A stretch of DNA of 64,000 bases. Origin: a bacterium (GTDB lineage Bacteria > Deinococcota > Deinococci > Deinococcales > Deinococcaceae). Shown here piece by piece: positions 1-7,917 of the stretch (position 1 is the first letter of the stretch; every line of letters starts with the position of its first letter). The notes under the pieces are model-generated. The model was not told the DNA's origin, ran no database searches, and saw only the letters and a list, made by a program, of their open reading frames with translations. Position numbers and translations under genes: made by a program. Where the stretch lies: positions 33,854-97,853 of the forward strand of contig JAJZIR010000010.1 of NCBI GenBank assembly GCA_021810505.1, written 5' to 3'.

Positions 1-1233
1 GCTGGTCTCCAGGTCCCCCACCGCCTGCGCCTCGGCGAGCTCGGCGAGCAGGCGGCCGATCAGCGGACCGGGTGGCAGTCCGAGGGCAGCCATGATCTGG
101 TGGCCATCCAGCAGCGGGGCCGCTGGCCGCGGGGATTCCATCGCCTGAAGGACCCGGTCGATCCCCTGCTGATAGGCCAAGCGGGTGCCCTGGTTGGAGA
201 GCGGACCCCGGGCCGCCTGCCGGTCGGCGATCATCAGGTCCAGCAAGTCCGGGAGCAGCTCCCCGCGGCGGTGGACGAAGCGCTTGGCCAGGCGGAGGTC
301 GCCCGGCAGCGGCAGCATATGGGCGGCGATCAGGGCGGAGACCCGCTCGGCCAACCCGCGCGGGCGGCGTAGCTCCAGTAGCCTGGAGCTGGCCAACGCG
401 GCTCCCAGCTCGGCGTGGCCGTAGAAGTGGTAGCGCCCGAAAGCGTCCTGGCTGCGGCTGGCCGGTTTGCCCAGGTCGTGGAGCAGGGTGGCCCAGCGCA
501 GGTCCAAGGGGGCTCGGGGGCGCAACCGGACCAGCTCGGCCAGGGCCAGCAGGCTGTGGTGATACACGTCGAGGTGGTGGAAGCCCCCCTGCCAGACCCC
601 GGAGGTGGCGGCCAGCTCGGGAATCCAGATGGCCAGGGCGCCCCAGCGCTCTAGGGCCCGCAGCCCGGAGACCGGATCGCCGCCGCACAGCAGCAGGTCG
701 AGTTCGGCTCCGACCCGTTCGGGAGCCGGGGCCGCGAGCTGGCGGCTGGCCAGGTCCGCAGCGCAGCGCCCCAGAGCCGCCTCGGTCTCCGGCTCGGCCC
801 TGAGGCCATGGGTCGCGATCAGCCTGGCCCCGCGGAGCAGCCGCAGGGGATCCGCGCGCAGGTTAGCCTCTGCGACCATCCTGAGGCGGCGGCGGCGCAG
901 GTCGGCGCGCCCCCCTACGGGATCGACCAAACCGCTGCCCGGCGACCAAGCCAGCGCGTCGACCGAGAAATCGCGGCGGCGCAGCTCGTCGGCAAGGCTG
1001 CCCTGGATGGGAGCGAAATCGTTCCACACCCCAGCGATCTGGACCCGGTAGAGCAGCCGGCTGGGATCGATCTGGACCGGTTCGCTGTCAGGCCGCCGGC
1101 GCAGCTGCCCCAGCGCCGCCTCGATGTCCGGGACCAGCCAGTCCAAATCGCGCGGGCTCAAGTCCATCAGCGCGTCGCGGACGGCGCCGCCCACCAGGAC
1201 CGCTCCGTCCACCAGCGGGCGCGGCCAGCTCAC
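1..1233 (-). CDS. cca: CCA-adding enzyme / tRNA nucleotidyltransferase, 3' end cut by window edge
   Basis: Adds or repairs the 3' CCA of tRNAs. About 411 codons are visible before the gene runs off the window. The N-terminal half has the class II nucleotidyltransferase pattern: a GGAVRD motif, then DLDWLV and RRDFSVDALAW. It is followed by the RRRRLRMVAEANLRADPLRLLR linker region and an HD-type motif (LLHDLGKP). The GTG start at 1233 lies 12 nt past the stop of the upstream Lrp-like gene, with GGAGGA embedded in that gene's end. The family is clear, but CCA-adding, A-adding and poly(A) polymerase activities cannot be told apart by eye. Confidence 0.9.
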   Translation of the reverse strand, partial: MSWPRPLVDGAVLVGGAVRDALMDLSPRDLDWLVPDIEAALGQLRRRPDSEPVQIDPSRLLYRVQIAGVWNDFAPIQGSLADELRRRDFSVDALAWSPGSGLVDPVGGRADLRRRRLRMVAEANLRADPLRLLRGARLIATHGLRAEPETEAALGRCAADLASRQLAAPAPERVGAELDLLLCGGDPVSGLRALERWGALAIWIPELAATSGVWQGGFHHLDVYHHSLLALAELVRLRPRAPLDLRWATLLHDLGKPASRSQDAFGRYHFYGHAELGAALASSRLLELRRPRGLAERVSALIAAHMLPLPGDLRLAKRFVHRRGELLPDLLDLMIADRQAARGPLSNQGTRLAYQQGIDRVLQAMESPRPAAPLLDGHQIMAALGLPPGPLIGRLLAELAEAQAVGDLETS

Positions 1234-1244
1234 TGGGGTAATTC

Positions 1245-1529
1245 CTAGTCCTCCTCGAGGCCCATGGTGAAGCCGCGGTCCAGCCACTCCGGGCTGTAGC
1301 TGCGAAAAGCCAGCATGGTCTGGGTCCTCAGGATCCCACTCAGCTTGCGCAGCGAGCCGGTGACGACGTCATCCAGATCCTCGTAACTGGGCAAACGCAG
1401 GATCGCCACGATGTCCCAGTCCCCGGTCACGCTGTACACCTCGGTCACCCTGGGCAGGGCGGCGAGCTCGCTAGCCGTTTCGGGGATTCTGGAGCGCTCG
1501 GCTTGGATGAGCACGATGGCAGTGACCAT
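1245..1529 (-). CDS. Stand-alone Lrp/AsnC-type ligand-binding (RAM) domain protein
   Basis: A 94-residue protein that aligns with the C-terminal RAM domain of Lrp/AsnC regulators (pattern EVYSVTGDWDIVAILRL followed by a SGILRTQTMLAF strand). It has no helix-turn-helix domain. Stand-alone versions form oligomeric rings that bind amino acids and may modulate full-length Lrp proteins. The ATG has no Shine-Dalgarno sequence; a TATGCT box ends 6 nt upstream, which suggests a leaderless message. It overlaps the spacer before cca and is probably co-transcribed with it. Confidence 0.85.
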   Translation of the reverse strand: MVTAIVLIQAERSRIPETASELAALPRVTEVYSVTGDWDIVAILRLPSYEDLDDVVTGSLRKLSGILRTQTMLAFRSYSPEWLDRGFTMGLEED

Positions 1530-1535
1530 GCCACC

Positions 1536-1541
1536 AGCATA
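1536..1541 (-). promoter_or_regulatory. -10 box of a leaderless promoter
   Basis: On the minus strand TATGCT is followed by GGTGGC and then the ATG of the RAM-domain gene. The 6-nt spacing matches the leaderless pattern seen upstream of several other genes in this window. No clear -35 was recognised. Confidence 0.5.
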
Positions 1542-1563
1542 GGTCCAAGCGGGGCCGTGCCCC

Positions 1564-2043
1564 TCAGCTCTCGATCGCTACCAGCCGGTAGGCGAGCTGC
1601 CGTTTCCCCTCGTCCAGGGAGACCACGAAGGACTCACCGACTTTGCGGCCGAGCAGCTTGACTCCTACCGGCGAGTCCTCGCTGATCCTGGGGAGGGTCC
1701 CTCCGAGCACCGCCGCCTCCGGAGCAGAAACCAGCTGGACCCGCAGATCCTTGCCGGTCCGCTCGTCGTGCAGAACGATCACCGATCCCAAGGTGACCGT
1801 GTCCTGCTGGCCGCTGGCGATAACGGTCGCCCGGGCCAAGGTATCCTCGAGCTCCTCGATACGGGCCTCGATGTTCAGCTTCTCGCGCTTGGCCTCCTCA
1901 AGGCCGTTGTCCTCGTCGTCCTCGCCGGCCTCCATCTGTTCCCGGAGAATCCTGGTCGCCTCGGCGAGCCTGGCATACTCCTGCTCCAGAGTGCGCTGCA
2001 GGCGCTCGTATCCTTCCTGCGTCAGCTTGACTTCCCTAGCCAC
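1564..2043 (-). CDS. Gre-family transcription factor, Gfh1-like
   Basis: A 159-residue secondary-channel factor of RNA polymerase: an N-terminal coiled coil (residues 1-80) and a C-terminal FKBP-like domain. The coiled-coil tip reads [17 protein letters not shown]. GreA tips carry a GDLREN-type motif for transcript cleavage. Gfh1, known only from Deinococcus-Thermus, instead has a cluster of acidic residues in a DDYDDSGLEAAKQEK-like tip and inhibits the polymerase. The tip here is of the second kind. GTG start at 2043 with GGGGAGAT upstream. Confidence is high for the family and moderate for Gfh1 rather than GreA. Confidence 0.85.
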   Translation of the reverse strand: MAREVKLTQEGYERLQRTLEQEYARLAEATRILREQMEAGEDDEDNGLEEAKREKLNIEARIEELEDTLARATVIASGQQDTVTLGSVIVLHDERTGKDLRVQLVSAPEAAVLGGTLPRISEDSPVGVKLLGRKVGESFVVSLDEGKRQLAYRLVAIES

Positions 2044-2077
2044 ATCTCCCCTTTCACGGCGGACAAACTCGGGTTCC

Positions 2078-2455
2078 TCAGACCGGTTGCTGGAGCCGCT
2101 GGGCGAGGCGCTTCAGGCGTGCGCTGCCGGCAACCGACTCACACCCCGACCGCTTCGCGCACAGGGCCAAGTAGCGCCAACGCCCAGCCGCAGAGGGGAC
2201 CCGCACGCGGTAGAATAGCGCATCCGAGCGCGAAACGGTACGGGAGCACAGCTCGCACATCACCGAACCCCTCCCGGCTTGCTCGAGCGGCTCCAGCTCG
2301 AGCAAGCGGTCGCCGTCGATCAGGGCCAATCCCCCGCCGGCGACGGGGCAGAGCGCCAAAGTCGGGGGGGCGCCTGCCGGACCGCCCGGGAACAGGCGGC
2401 GAGCAGTCGCCGGGAATAACTCAAACAGCAGATCTTTTTCGTTGTGATAGGCCAC
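2078..2455 (-). CDS. Small protein with zinc-ribbon-like cysteines, unknown function
   Basis: A 125-residue protein not recognised by family. Two cysteine pairs (MCELC near residue 70 and CAKRSGC near residue 103) suggest a zinc ribbon or treble clef, loosely like the C-terminal domain of FusB-type EF-G binding proteins, but the match is weak. The GTG at 2455 is preferred because CGAGG lies 5 nt upstream; a TTG at 2485 would add ten residues. It lies between hemL and the Gfh1-like gene on the same strand. Confidence 0.6.
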   Translation of the reverse strand: MAYHNEKDLLFELFPATARRLFPGGPAGAPPTLALCPVAGGGLALIDGDRLLELEPLEQAGRGSVMCELCSRTVSRSDALFYRVRVPSAAGRWRYLALCAKRSGCESVAGSARLKRLAQRLQQPV

Positions 2456-2520
2456 CGAAACCTCGGGTAGGCATAGTACCGCCAAAGGGCCGGGCGTGTC
2501 GAGCCCGAAGCTGCCGCGAG

Positions 2521-3828
2521 CTAGCCGGACAGGCCAGACAGAGCCCGGTCGGCGGCAGCCAGGGTGCGCTCCAGCTCGCGCGCGCCGTGGGCTGCGCTGA
2601 CGAAGGCGCTCTCAAACTGGCTGGGCGGCCAGTAGACCCCCTGGTCGAGCAGAGCGTGAAACCAGCGCGCAAAGCGGGCGGTATCGCTGGCCGAGGCCTG
2701 GGCGTAATTCTCGACCGGGCCCCCTGTGAAGAAGAGGGTGAGCATCGAGCCGATCTGGTGGACCACCGCCGGGACACCGTGCCGCGCAGCCAGGCCAGTA
2801 AGCCCGGCGGCCAGCTCAGCAGCGTAGCGGTCCAGTCGGGTATACAAGCCCGGATCGGCCACCAGCGCGCGCAGCGCGGCCAGGCCGGCGGCCACCGCCA
2901 GAGGATTGCCGCTGAGCGTTCCAGCCTGGTACACCGGCCCGCTGGGACTGATCTGGGACATCAGGTCGGCAGGACCGCCGTAGGCGCCCACCGGCAGCCC
3001 GCCGCCCAAGATCTTCCCCCAGCAGAACAGATCCGCCTCGATACCCAGCAGCCCGCAGGCGCCGGATAGACCCAAGCGAAATCCGGTCATGACCTCGTCG
3101 GCGATGAGCAGGATCCCCAGGCGGCGCGCCTCCTGTAAGGCGCCGAGGAAGTCGGCCGAGGGGAGGAGGACGCCGGAGTTGCCCACCACCGGCTCGAAGA
3201 TAATCGCAGCCAGCTGATCCCCCTGAGCGCGGAGCAGATCCCTCAGGGCTGCGGCGTCGTTGTACTCCACCACCAGGGTCAGGGCGGCGTACTCTTCTGG
3301 GACCCCCGCTGACGAGGGCGCGCTTCCGGACGATCCGGCCGAACCCAGCGCAGCCAAGCCGCTGCCGGCTTGGACCAACAGGCCGTCCGCGTGGCCGTGA
3401 TAGTTCCCCCGGAACTTGAGGATCTTCGAGCGGCCGCGGGCCGCTCGAGCCAGGCGCAGGCAGCTCATGGTGGCTTCGGTCCCCGAGTTGACCAGGCGCA
3501 CCTGATCGGTGCCGGTCAGCTGGCAAACCAGCTCGGCCAGCTCGACCTCCAAGGGGCTGGGGGCACCGAAGCTGGTCCCCATGGCCAGGGTCTGGATCAG
3601 GGCGTCGCGCACCACCGGGGAATTGTGCCCCAGGATCATCGGCCCCCAGGAGCCCAGGTAATCGATGAAGAGGTTCCCGTCGACGTCTTCCAGGTAAGCG
3701 CCCTGGGCCCTAGCGATGAAGTGCGGCGTACCGCCGACTGCCAGGAAAGCGCGTACGGGTGAGTTCACCCCTCCGGGAATCCGCCGGAGCGCCCGGGCAA
3801 ACCATTCTTGAGAGCGAGAGGTCTGCAT
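2521..3828 (-). CDS. hemL: Glutamate-1-semialdehyde 2,1-aminomutase
   Basis: Converts glutamate-1-semialdehyde to 5-aminolevulinate in C5-pathway tetrapyrrole synthesis. 435 residues, normal length. A fold-type I aminotransferase with NSGTEATMSCLRLARA (cofactor phosphate contact), a FRGNYHGHAD motif, LLIADEVMTGFR (Asp contacting pyridoxal phosphate) and the Schiff-base lysine at K272 in WGKILGGGLPVGAYGG. Starts 4 nt after the dnaX stop and is probably in one operon with it. Confidence 0.95.
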   Translation of the reverse strand: MQTSRSQEWFARALRRIPGGVNSPVRAFLAVGGTPHFIARAQGAYLEDVDGNLFIDYLGSWGPMILGHNSPVVRDALIQTLAMGTSFGAPSPLEVELAELVCQLTGTDQVRLVNSGTEATMSCLRLARAARGRSKILKFRGNYHGHADGLLVQAGSGLAALGSAGSSGSAPSSAGVPEEYAALTLVVEYNDAAALRDLLRAQGDQLAAIIFEPVVGNSGVLLPSADFLGALQEARRLGILLIADEVMTGFRLGLSGACGLLGIEADLFCWGKILGGGLPVGAYGGPADLMSQISPSGPVYQAGTLSGNPLAVAAGLAALRALVADPGLYTRLDRYAAELAAGLTGLAARHGVPAVVHQIGSMLTLFFTGGPVENYAQASASDTARFARWFHALLDQGVYWPPSQFESAFVSAAHGARELERTLAAADRALSGLSG

Positions 3829-3832
3829 CCGC

Positions 3833-5581
3833 TCAGACTACTCCGCCGGATCCCTCGGCAGGCTCCTCGTCAGCGCTGGATTCAGCTTGAGGGGCCTGTC
3901 CGGCACCGCGCCGCCCCAGCTCGCGCACCTGGTGCGGGAAGAGCTGGCTGAGGTGGCCGTAGAGCGGGTGCTCCAGAATCCCCCGGGCCTCCTCCCCGCG
4001 GGCCTCCCGGGGCAGGGGCGAGGTGCGCGGCTCGGGAAGTTCGGGCTGCGCGGCGGGCTTGTCCGGAGCCGCGGCAGGTGACCCCGCAGGGCCGGCCGGC
4101 GTCCCTCCGCCCCCGCTCGGCCCCGGCGTGGCCTGGGCCGGACCAGGGCCAGGGAGCGCCGGCCGGCTAGGGGAGGGCGAGGCCTCGCCCTCCAGGTTGA
4201 CCTGCAGGGTGACGTCGCCGAAGACGCGGCGGGCCAACTCGGTGTACTCCTCGGTGCGGGAGCGGACCGACTTGGCGTGGAAGGCGCTGGCGGCGGGGTA
4301 GGACAGCCGCAGCAGGCCGGGCAGGATCTCGGGGCGAGCCGGTTTCAGGAAGGCCCTCTGCTGGACGCTGGCCACCCTGAGGAAATCCTCCCAACCCGCC
4401 GGCGCCGAATCCCCAGGGGGGGTTTCCGGGGACCGGTCCGCCCCTCCCGGGCCCTCGGCCCGCCGCCAGGGCCCGGGAGGAACCGATCGGCCCTGGCCGG
4501 GCGGCGCGCCGCGCAGAGCCGCCAGCTCAGCCTCTAGGCGGTCCACGCGCTCCCACAGCTCCCCGGACGGGTAGGCTGGCCTGAGCAGATGGGTGATGGA
4601 GAGCTCTAAGGCAGTCCGGTCCTGCTGCCGGCTCAGCCGCAGATCCTGGTCGTCCAGGTCGGCGAGAAGCCCCAACAGGGTCTGCAGGTCCGCAGGTCCC
4701 CGCGTCCCCAGCCAGGAGCGCAGGCGGGCCAATAGCACTTCCTTGAGCTGTCCCAAGAGGGTGCGGGTTGCGTAGCCCTGATCGTAGAGCTGGCCGGCGA
4801 CAGAGAGGCTGGCCCCGATGTCCTGCTCCAGGAGAGCGTCGGCGAGCTCACCCAAACGCTCCGCGGGCGGCAGGCCCAGTTCGCGCTCGACCTGCTCCAG
4901 GCTGAGTTCCCTAGTCGCCGGCCCCAGCCTCTCCAGCAGGGTCTCGGCGTCGCGCATCGCGCCGTCGGCCAGCTTGGCGATCAGTTCCAAGGCGGCCGGA
5001 GTCACCTTGAACCCCTCCTGAGAGCAGAGTTCGGCCAGCTTGGCTGCGATCTCGGCCTCAGCCAGCCGGCGGAAGCGAAAGGTCTGGCAGCGGCTGATCA
5101 CGGTGGCGGGAACTTTCTCCGGCTCGGTGGTCGCCAGGATGAAGATAACCGCTGGAGGGGGCTCCTCCAAGATCTTGAGCAGGGCGTTGAAGGCCCCGCG
5201 GCTGAGCATGTGCACCTCGTCCAGGATAAAGACCTTGTAGCCGCCCTGGAAGCTGGAGAGCGGGGCGCGCTCGCGCAGGTCACGCACGTCTTCGACGCTG
5301 TTGTTGCTGGCGGCGTCGATCTCGAGAACATCTGGGTGGTTGCCCGCGCGGATCATCTTGCAGGAGGCGCACTCCCCGCAGGGCGGGTGCTCAGCCTGGC
5401 AATTCACGGTCATAGCGATCAGGCGGGCCGCCGAGGTCTTGCCGACTCCCCTGGGGCCGCTGAACAGGTAAGCGTGCGCCAGGCGGCCAGCGGAGATAGC
5501 GGCGAGCAGCACGTCACGGACATGGTCCTGACCGATCAAGGCTTCCCAGGCCTGCGGCCTTGCACGCTGGTAGAGAGCCAC
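3833..5581 (-). CDS. dnaX: DNA polymerase III subunit tau (possibly also gamma)
   Basis: Clamp-loader ATPase, 582 residues. The AAA+ domain shows Walker A GPRGVGKT at 42-49, zinc-binding cysteines C61, C68, C71 and C74, the DEVHMLS Walker B, and the sensor/Arg-finger region ATTEPEKVPATVISRC. A proline/glycine-rich linker follows from about residue 360, with a weakly conserved C-terminal domain. The GTG start at 5581 follows a TAGAGT box by 6 nt and has no Shine-Dalgarno. A run of seven C residues at about codon 387 could allow slippage to a shorter gamma-like product (see findings). Confidence 0.95.
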   Translation of the reverse strand: MALYQRARPQAWEALIGQDHVRDVLLAAISAGRLAHAYLFSGPRGVGKTSAARLIAMTVNCQAEHPPCGECASCKMIRAGNHPDVLEIDAASNNSVEDVRDLRERAPLSSFQGGYKVFILDEVHMLSRGAFNALLKILEEPPPAVIFILATTEPEKVPATVISRCQTFRFRRLAEAEIAAKLAELCSQEGFKVTPAALELIAKLADGAMRDAETLLERLGPATRELSLEQVERELGLPPAERLGELADALLEQDIGASLSVAGQLYDQGYATRTLLGQLKEVLLARLRSWLGTRGPADLQTLLGLLADLDDQDLRLSRQQDRTALELSITHLLRPAYPSGELWERVDRLEAELAALRGAPPGQGRSVPPGPWRRAEGPGGADRSPETPPGDSAPAGWEDFLRVASVQQRAFLKPARPEILPGLLRLSYPAASAFHAKSVRSRTEEYTELARRVFGDVTLQVNLEGEASPSPSRPALPGPGPAQATPGPSGGGGTPAGPAGSPAAAPDKPAAQPELPEPRTSPLPREARGEEARGILEHPLYGHLSQLFPHQVRELGRRGAGQAPQAESSADEEPAEGSGGVV

Positions 5582-5587
5582 GCGACC

Positions 5588-5593
5588 ACTCTA
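5588..5593 (-). promoter_or_regulatory. -10 box of leaderless dnaX promoter
   Basis: TAGAGT on the minus strand, then GGTCGC and the GTG start of dnaX. Same TANNNT plus 6-nt arrangement as at 1536-1541 and 41502-41507. Confidence 0.45.
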
Positions 5594-5924
5594 GCGCCGG
5601 CCGCGGCTTCAGACCAGCGCAGCCGCCGCAGTCGGCGGGATGGCCCGGAAGGTAGCGGAGTTCGCTGTAACCTAGGGAGGCGGACCCGAGGCCCGGCGGG
5701 CAGCCGCGCGCCAGCTACCAGCAGCAGTACCCCCGAAGGCGGCCCACGCTCCGCCGGAGCCGCTCAGCAAGAGATTGCAAGCCCAACTGCGCACGGGCCC
5801 GGGGCCGGCATGTTACAATCCGCTGCGTTGCCTGGACTAGCCCCCGCCGCCCTGCGATCTCCTCCTGGCACAGCGGGCCGGGGCAGGGTTCTTTCGTGCA
5901 ACGAACAGGAGAAAGCGAGGCGTC
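5594..5924. other. Intergenic region between divergent dnaX and the efp-accBC operon
   Basis: No credible gene is seen in these 331 bases. A plus-strand TACAAT at 5814-5819 may be a -10 element for the operon that begins at 5925, but no convincing -35 was found. AACAGGAGAAAGCGAGG just before 5925 is a good ribosome binding site. Confidence 0.4.
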
Positions 5925-6917
5925 ATGTCTGAGTCCAGCGCGCTGCCTCCCGGATGGACCCCTGCTCCCCAGGGGTACCGGCACGTCGTCAGCGTCAGTA
6001 TCGGGAGTTCGAAGCGGGACGCTCGCGAGGAGCTGACCGTCCTGGATCAGCACTTCCTCCTCGAGCGGATCGGGACCGACGGAGACATGCGGCGAGCCGC
6101 CCGAATCCTCTCGGAGCTGGACGGCCGAGTGGACGCTTTCGGGTTGGGTGGGACGGATCTCTACATCGTGGCTGGGCGGCGCCGCTATTCCTTCCGGGAC
6201 ATCATCAAGCTAGCCGGCCACGCCAAGCTGACCCCCCTCCTGGACGGCAGCGGCCTCAAGCATACCCTGGAGCGGGAAGCCATCCGGCTCCTAGAGCCGG
6301 ATATCCGCTGGAAGGGCTGCAGGGTGCTGATGGTCTCGGCGCTGGACCGCTTCGGGATGGCCGAGGCGCTCTCCGGCGCTGGAGCCGATATGGTCTTCGG
6401 GGATGTGATCTTCTCGCTCAACCTGCCGCTCCCCTTGCGCAGCTTCGCCGCCCTGAAGCTGCTGGCCACCACCCTCCTGCCGGTGGTCACCCAGCTCCCC
6501 TTCCAGTGGTTCTATCCGACCGGCGACAAACAGGAGCAGGAAGTCTTGGGCAGAGGAACTAAGTACTACGCCTGGGCCGACGTGCTGGCCGGGGACTTCC
6601 TCTACATCCGCCGCTACGCCCCCGAGGACCTGCACGGGAAGATCATCTTGACCAACACCACCACCAAAGCGGACCTGGAGTGGGCCGAGCGCAGCGGCGT
6701 CTGGAAGATGGTCACCACCACCCCCAGGATCGGCGGGAGGTCGTTCGGAACCAACGTGATGGAGGCTTTCTTCGTAGCGCTCTCGGGCAAGGGAAGGCCT
6801 CTGAGCGAGAGCGAGTACCTGGACTACATTCACCAGATTGGGTTCAAGCCCGAGATCACGGTTCTCAACGATCCCCAAGGGGGGCCGCTGCGGACCGATC
6901 GGCAGGAGTCAGCATGA
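5925..6917 (+). CDS. Conserved Deinococcota protein commonly annotated quinate 5-dehydrogenase
   Basis: A 330-residue soluble protein resembling a family in Thermus and Deinococcus that databases label quinate 5-dehydrogenase. No typical shikimate/quinate dehydrogenase catalytic K..D pair was recognised, so the label is doubtful. Visible features include an AFGLGGTDLYIVAGRRRYSF stretch near residue 70 and a middle block (GCRVLMVSALDRFGMAEAL) that could be a nucleotide-binding strand-turn-helix. Good ribosome binding site at 5907-5920. Its stop overlaps the efp start by 4 nt (ATGA), so it is translationally coupled to efp and likely co-regulated with fatty-acid synthesis genes. Confidence 0.7.
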   Translation: MSESSALPPGWTPAPQGYRHVVSVSIGSSKRDAREELTVLDQHFLLERIGTDGDMRRAARILSELDGRVDAFGLGGTDLYIVAGRRRYSFRDIIKLAGHAKLTPLLDGSGLKHTLEREAIRLLEPDIRWKGCRVLMVSALDRFGMAEALSGAGADMVFGDVIFSLNLPLPLRSFAALKLLATTLLPVVTQLPFQWFYPTGDKQEQEVLGRGTKYYAWADVLAGDFLYIRRYAPEDLHGKIILTNTTTKADLEWAERSGVWKMVTTTPRIGGRSFGTNVMEAFFVALSGKGRPLSESEYLDYIHQIGFKPEITVLNDPQGGPLRTDRQESA

Positions 6918-7471
6918 TCAGCGTGACCGAACTCAGGAGTGGGACCAAAATCGAGATGGACGGCAGCCTGTGGGAGTGCCTGGAGTACTCGCACCTCAAG
7001 ATGGGGCGCGGCGGGGCCAAGGTGGTCACCAAGCTGCGCAACCTGGAGAGCGGCTCCATCATCGACCGGACCTTCAACGCGACCGAGAAGCTGCAGGATA
7101 TCTTCGTGGAGTCCAAGAAGATGCAATTCCTCTACCGCGACGGCGAGGATTGCATCTTCATGGACATGGAGACCTACGACCAGCTCAGCCTGCCGGTGCG
7201 CTTAGCCGGCGATGCCTCGCGCTTCCTCAAGGAGAACCTGGAGGTCGAGGTGCAGCAATACGGGGAAAAGCCCCTGAAGATCACTCTGCCCAACCAGGTC
7301 ACCCTGAACATCGTCCAGACCGATCCGGGGGTACGCGGGGACACCGTCTCCGGGGGAACCAAGCCGGCGACCCTGGAGACCGGTGCGGTGATCCAAGTTC
7401 CCCTCTTCGTCGAGCAGAGCACTCTAGTGCGGGTCGACACCCGCACCGGCGAGTACCTGGGGCGCGCCTGA
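6914..7471 (+). CDS. efp: Translation elongation factor P
   Basis: Relieves ribosome stalling at consecutive prolines. 185 residues, normal length: a KOW-like N-terminal domain and two OB-fold domains ending in LVRVDTRTGEYLGRA. The tip loop reads MGRGGAK with an arginine (R32) where E. coli EF-P has the modified K34; arginine tips are also known in other lineages. The ATG at 6914 overlaps the previous stop by 4 nt and the gene ends on the A of the accB ATG. Confidence 0.97.
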   Translation: MISVTELRSGTKIEMDGSLWECLEYSHLKMGRGGAKVVTKLRNLESGSIIDRTFNATEKLQDIFVESKKMQFLYRDGEDCIFMDMETYDQLSLPVRLAGDASRFLKENLEVEVQQYGEKPLKITLPNQVTLNIVQTDPGVRGDTVSGGTKPATLETGAVIQVPLFVEQSTLVRVDTRTGEYLGRA

Positions 7472-7917
7472 TGGACGCCGAGGAGCTGCGCAGGCTGCTG
7501 GAGGTTCTCGTCTCCGCGGACGTCCGGGAGTTTCACCTCAAAACCGAAGCCTTCGACTTGCAGCTGCTCAGGGGGGCCAGCGGTGAGCCGTCAGCCCCCC
7601 TAACATCTCCCCTGCCCCCGCAGGAGCGCCTACCCCCCGGCGAACCGGGCGCGAGCCAGGAGCCATCCGCCCAGCCGGGCCTGGTCCCGGTGCACGCCCC
7701 CATCGTGGGAACCTTCTACACGGCCCCCGCGCCCGATCAACCCCCCTTCGTGACCGTGGGGGAGCGGGTGAAGGAGGGCCAGGTCCTGTGCATCATCGAG
7801 GCGATGAAGCTTATGAACGAGATCGAAGCCGAGCAGGCCGGTGTCATCCGCGAGATCCTGGCCAAGAACGGCGATCCGGTCGAGTTCGGCCAAGAGCTCT
7901 TCCTGATCGAGACCTGA
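7471..7917 (+). CDS. accB: Biotin carboxyl carrier protein of acetyl-CoA carboxylase
   Basis: Carries biotin between the two half reactions of acetyl-CoA carboxylase. 148 residues: an N-terminal helix, a Pro/Ala-rich linker (about residues 36-70), and a biotinyl domain with the EAMKLMNEIEAE motif, biotinylated lysine K113. Overlaps the efp stop by one nucleotide and directly abuts accC. The efp-accB-accC order is seen in many bacteria. Confidence 0.97.
   Translation: MDAEELRRLLEVLVSADVREFHLKTEAFDLQLLRGASGEPSAPLTSPLPPQERLPPGEPGASQEPSAQPGLVPVHAPIVGTFYTAPAPDQPPFVTVGERVKEGQVLCIIEAMKLMNEIEAEQAGVIREILAKNGDPVEFGQELFLIET

Noticed and set aside
1768..3069. A 433-codon plus-strand open frame
   Set aside because: It lies antisense to the Gfh1-like, zinc-ribbon and hemL genes and has Arg/Pro/Ala-rich random composition, as expected of a shadow in GC-rich DNA.
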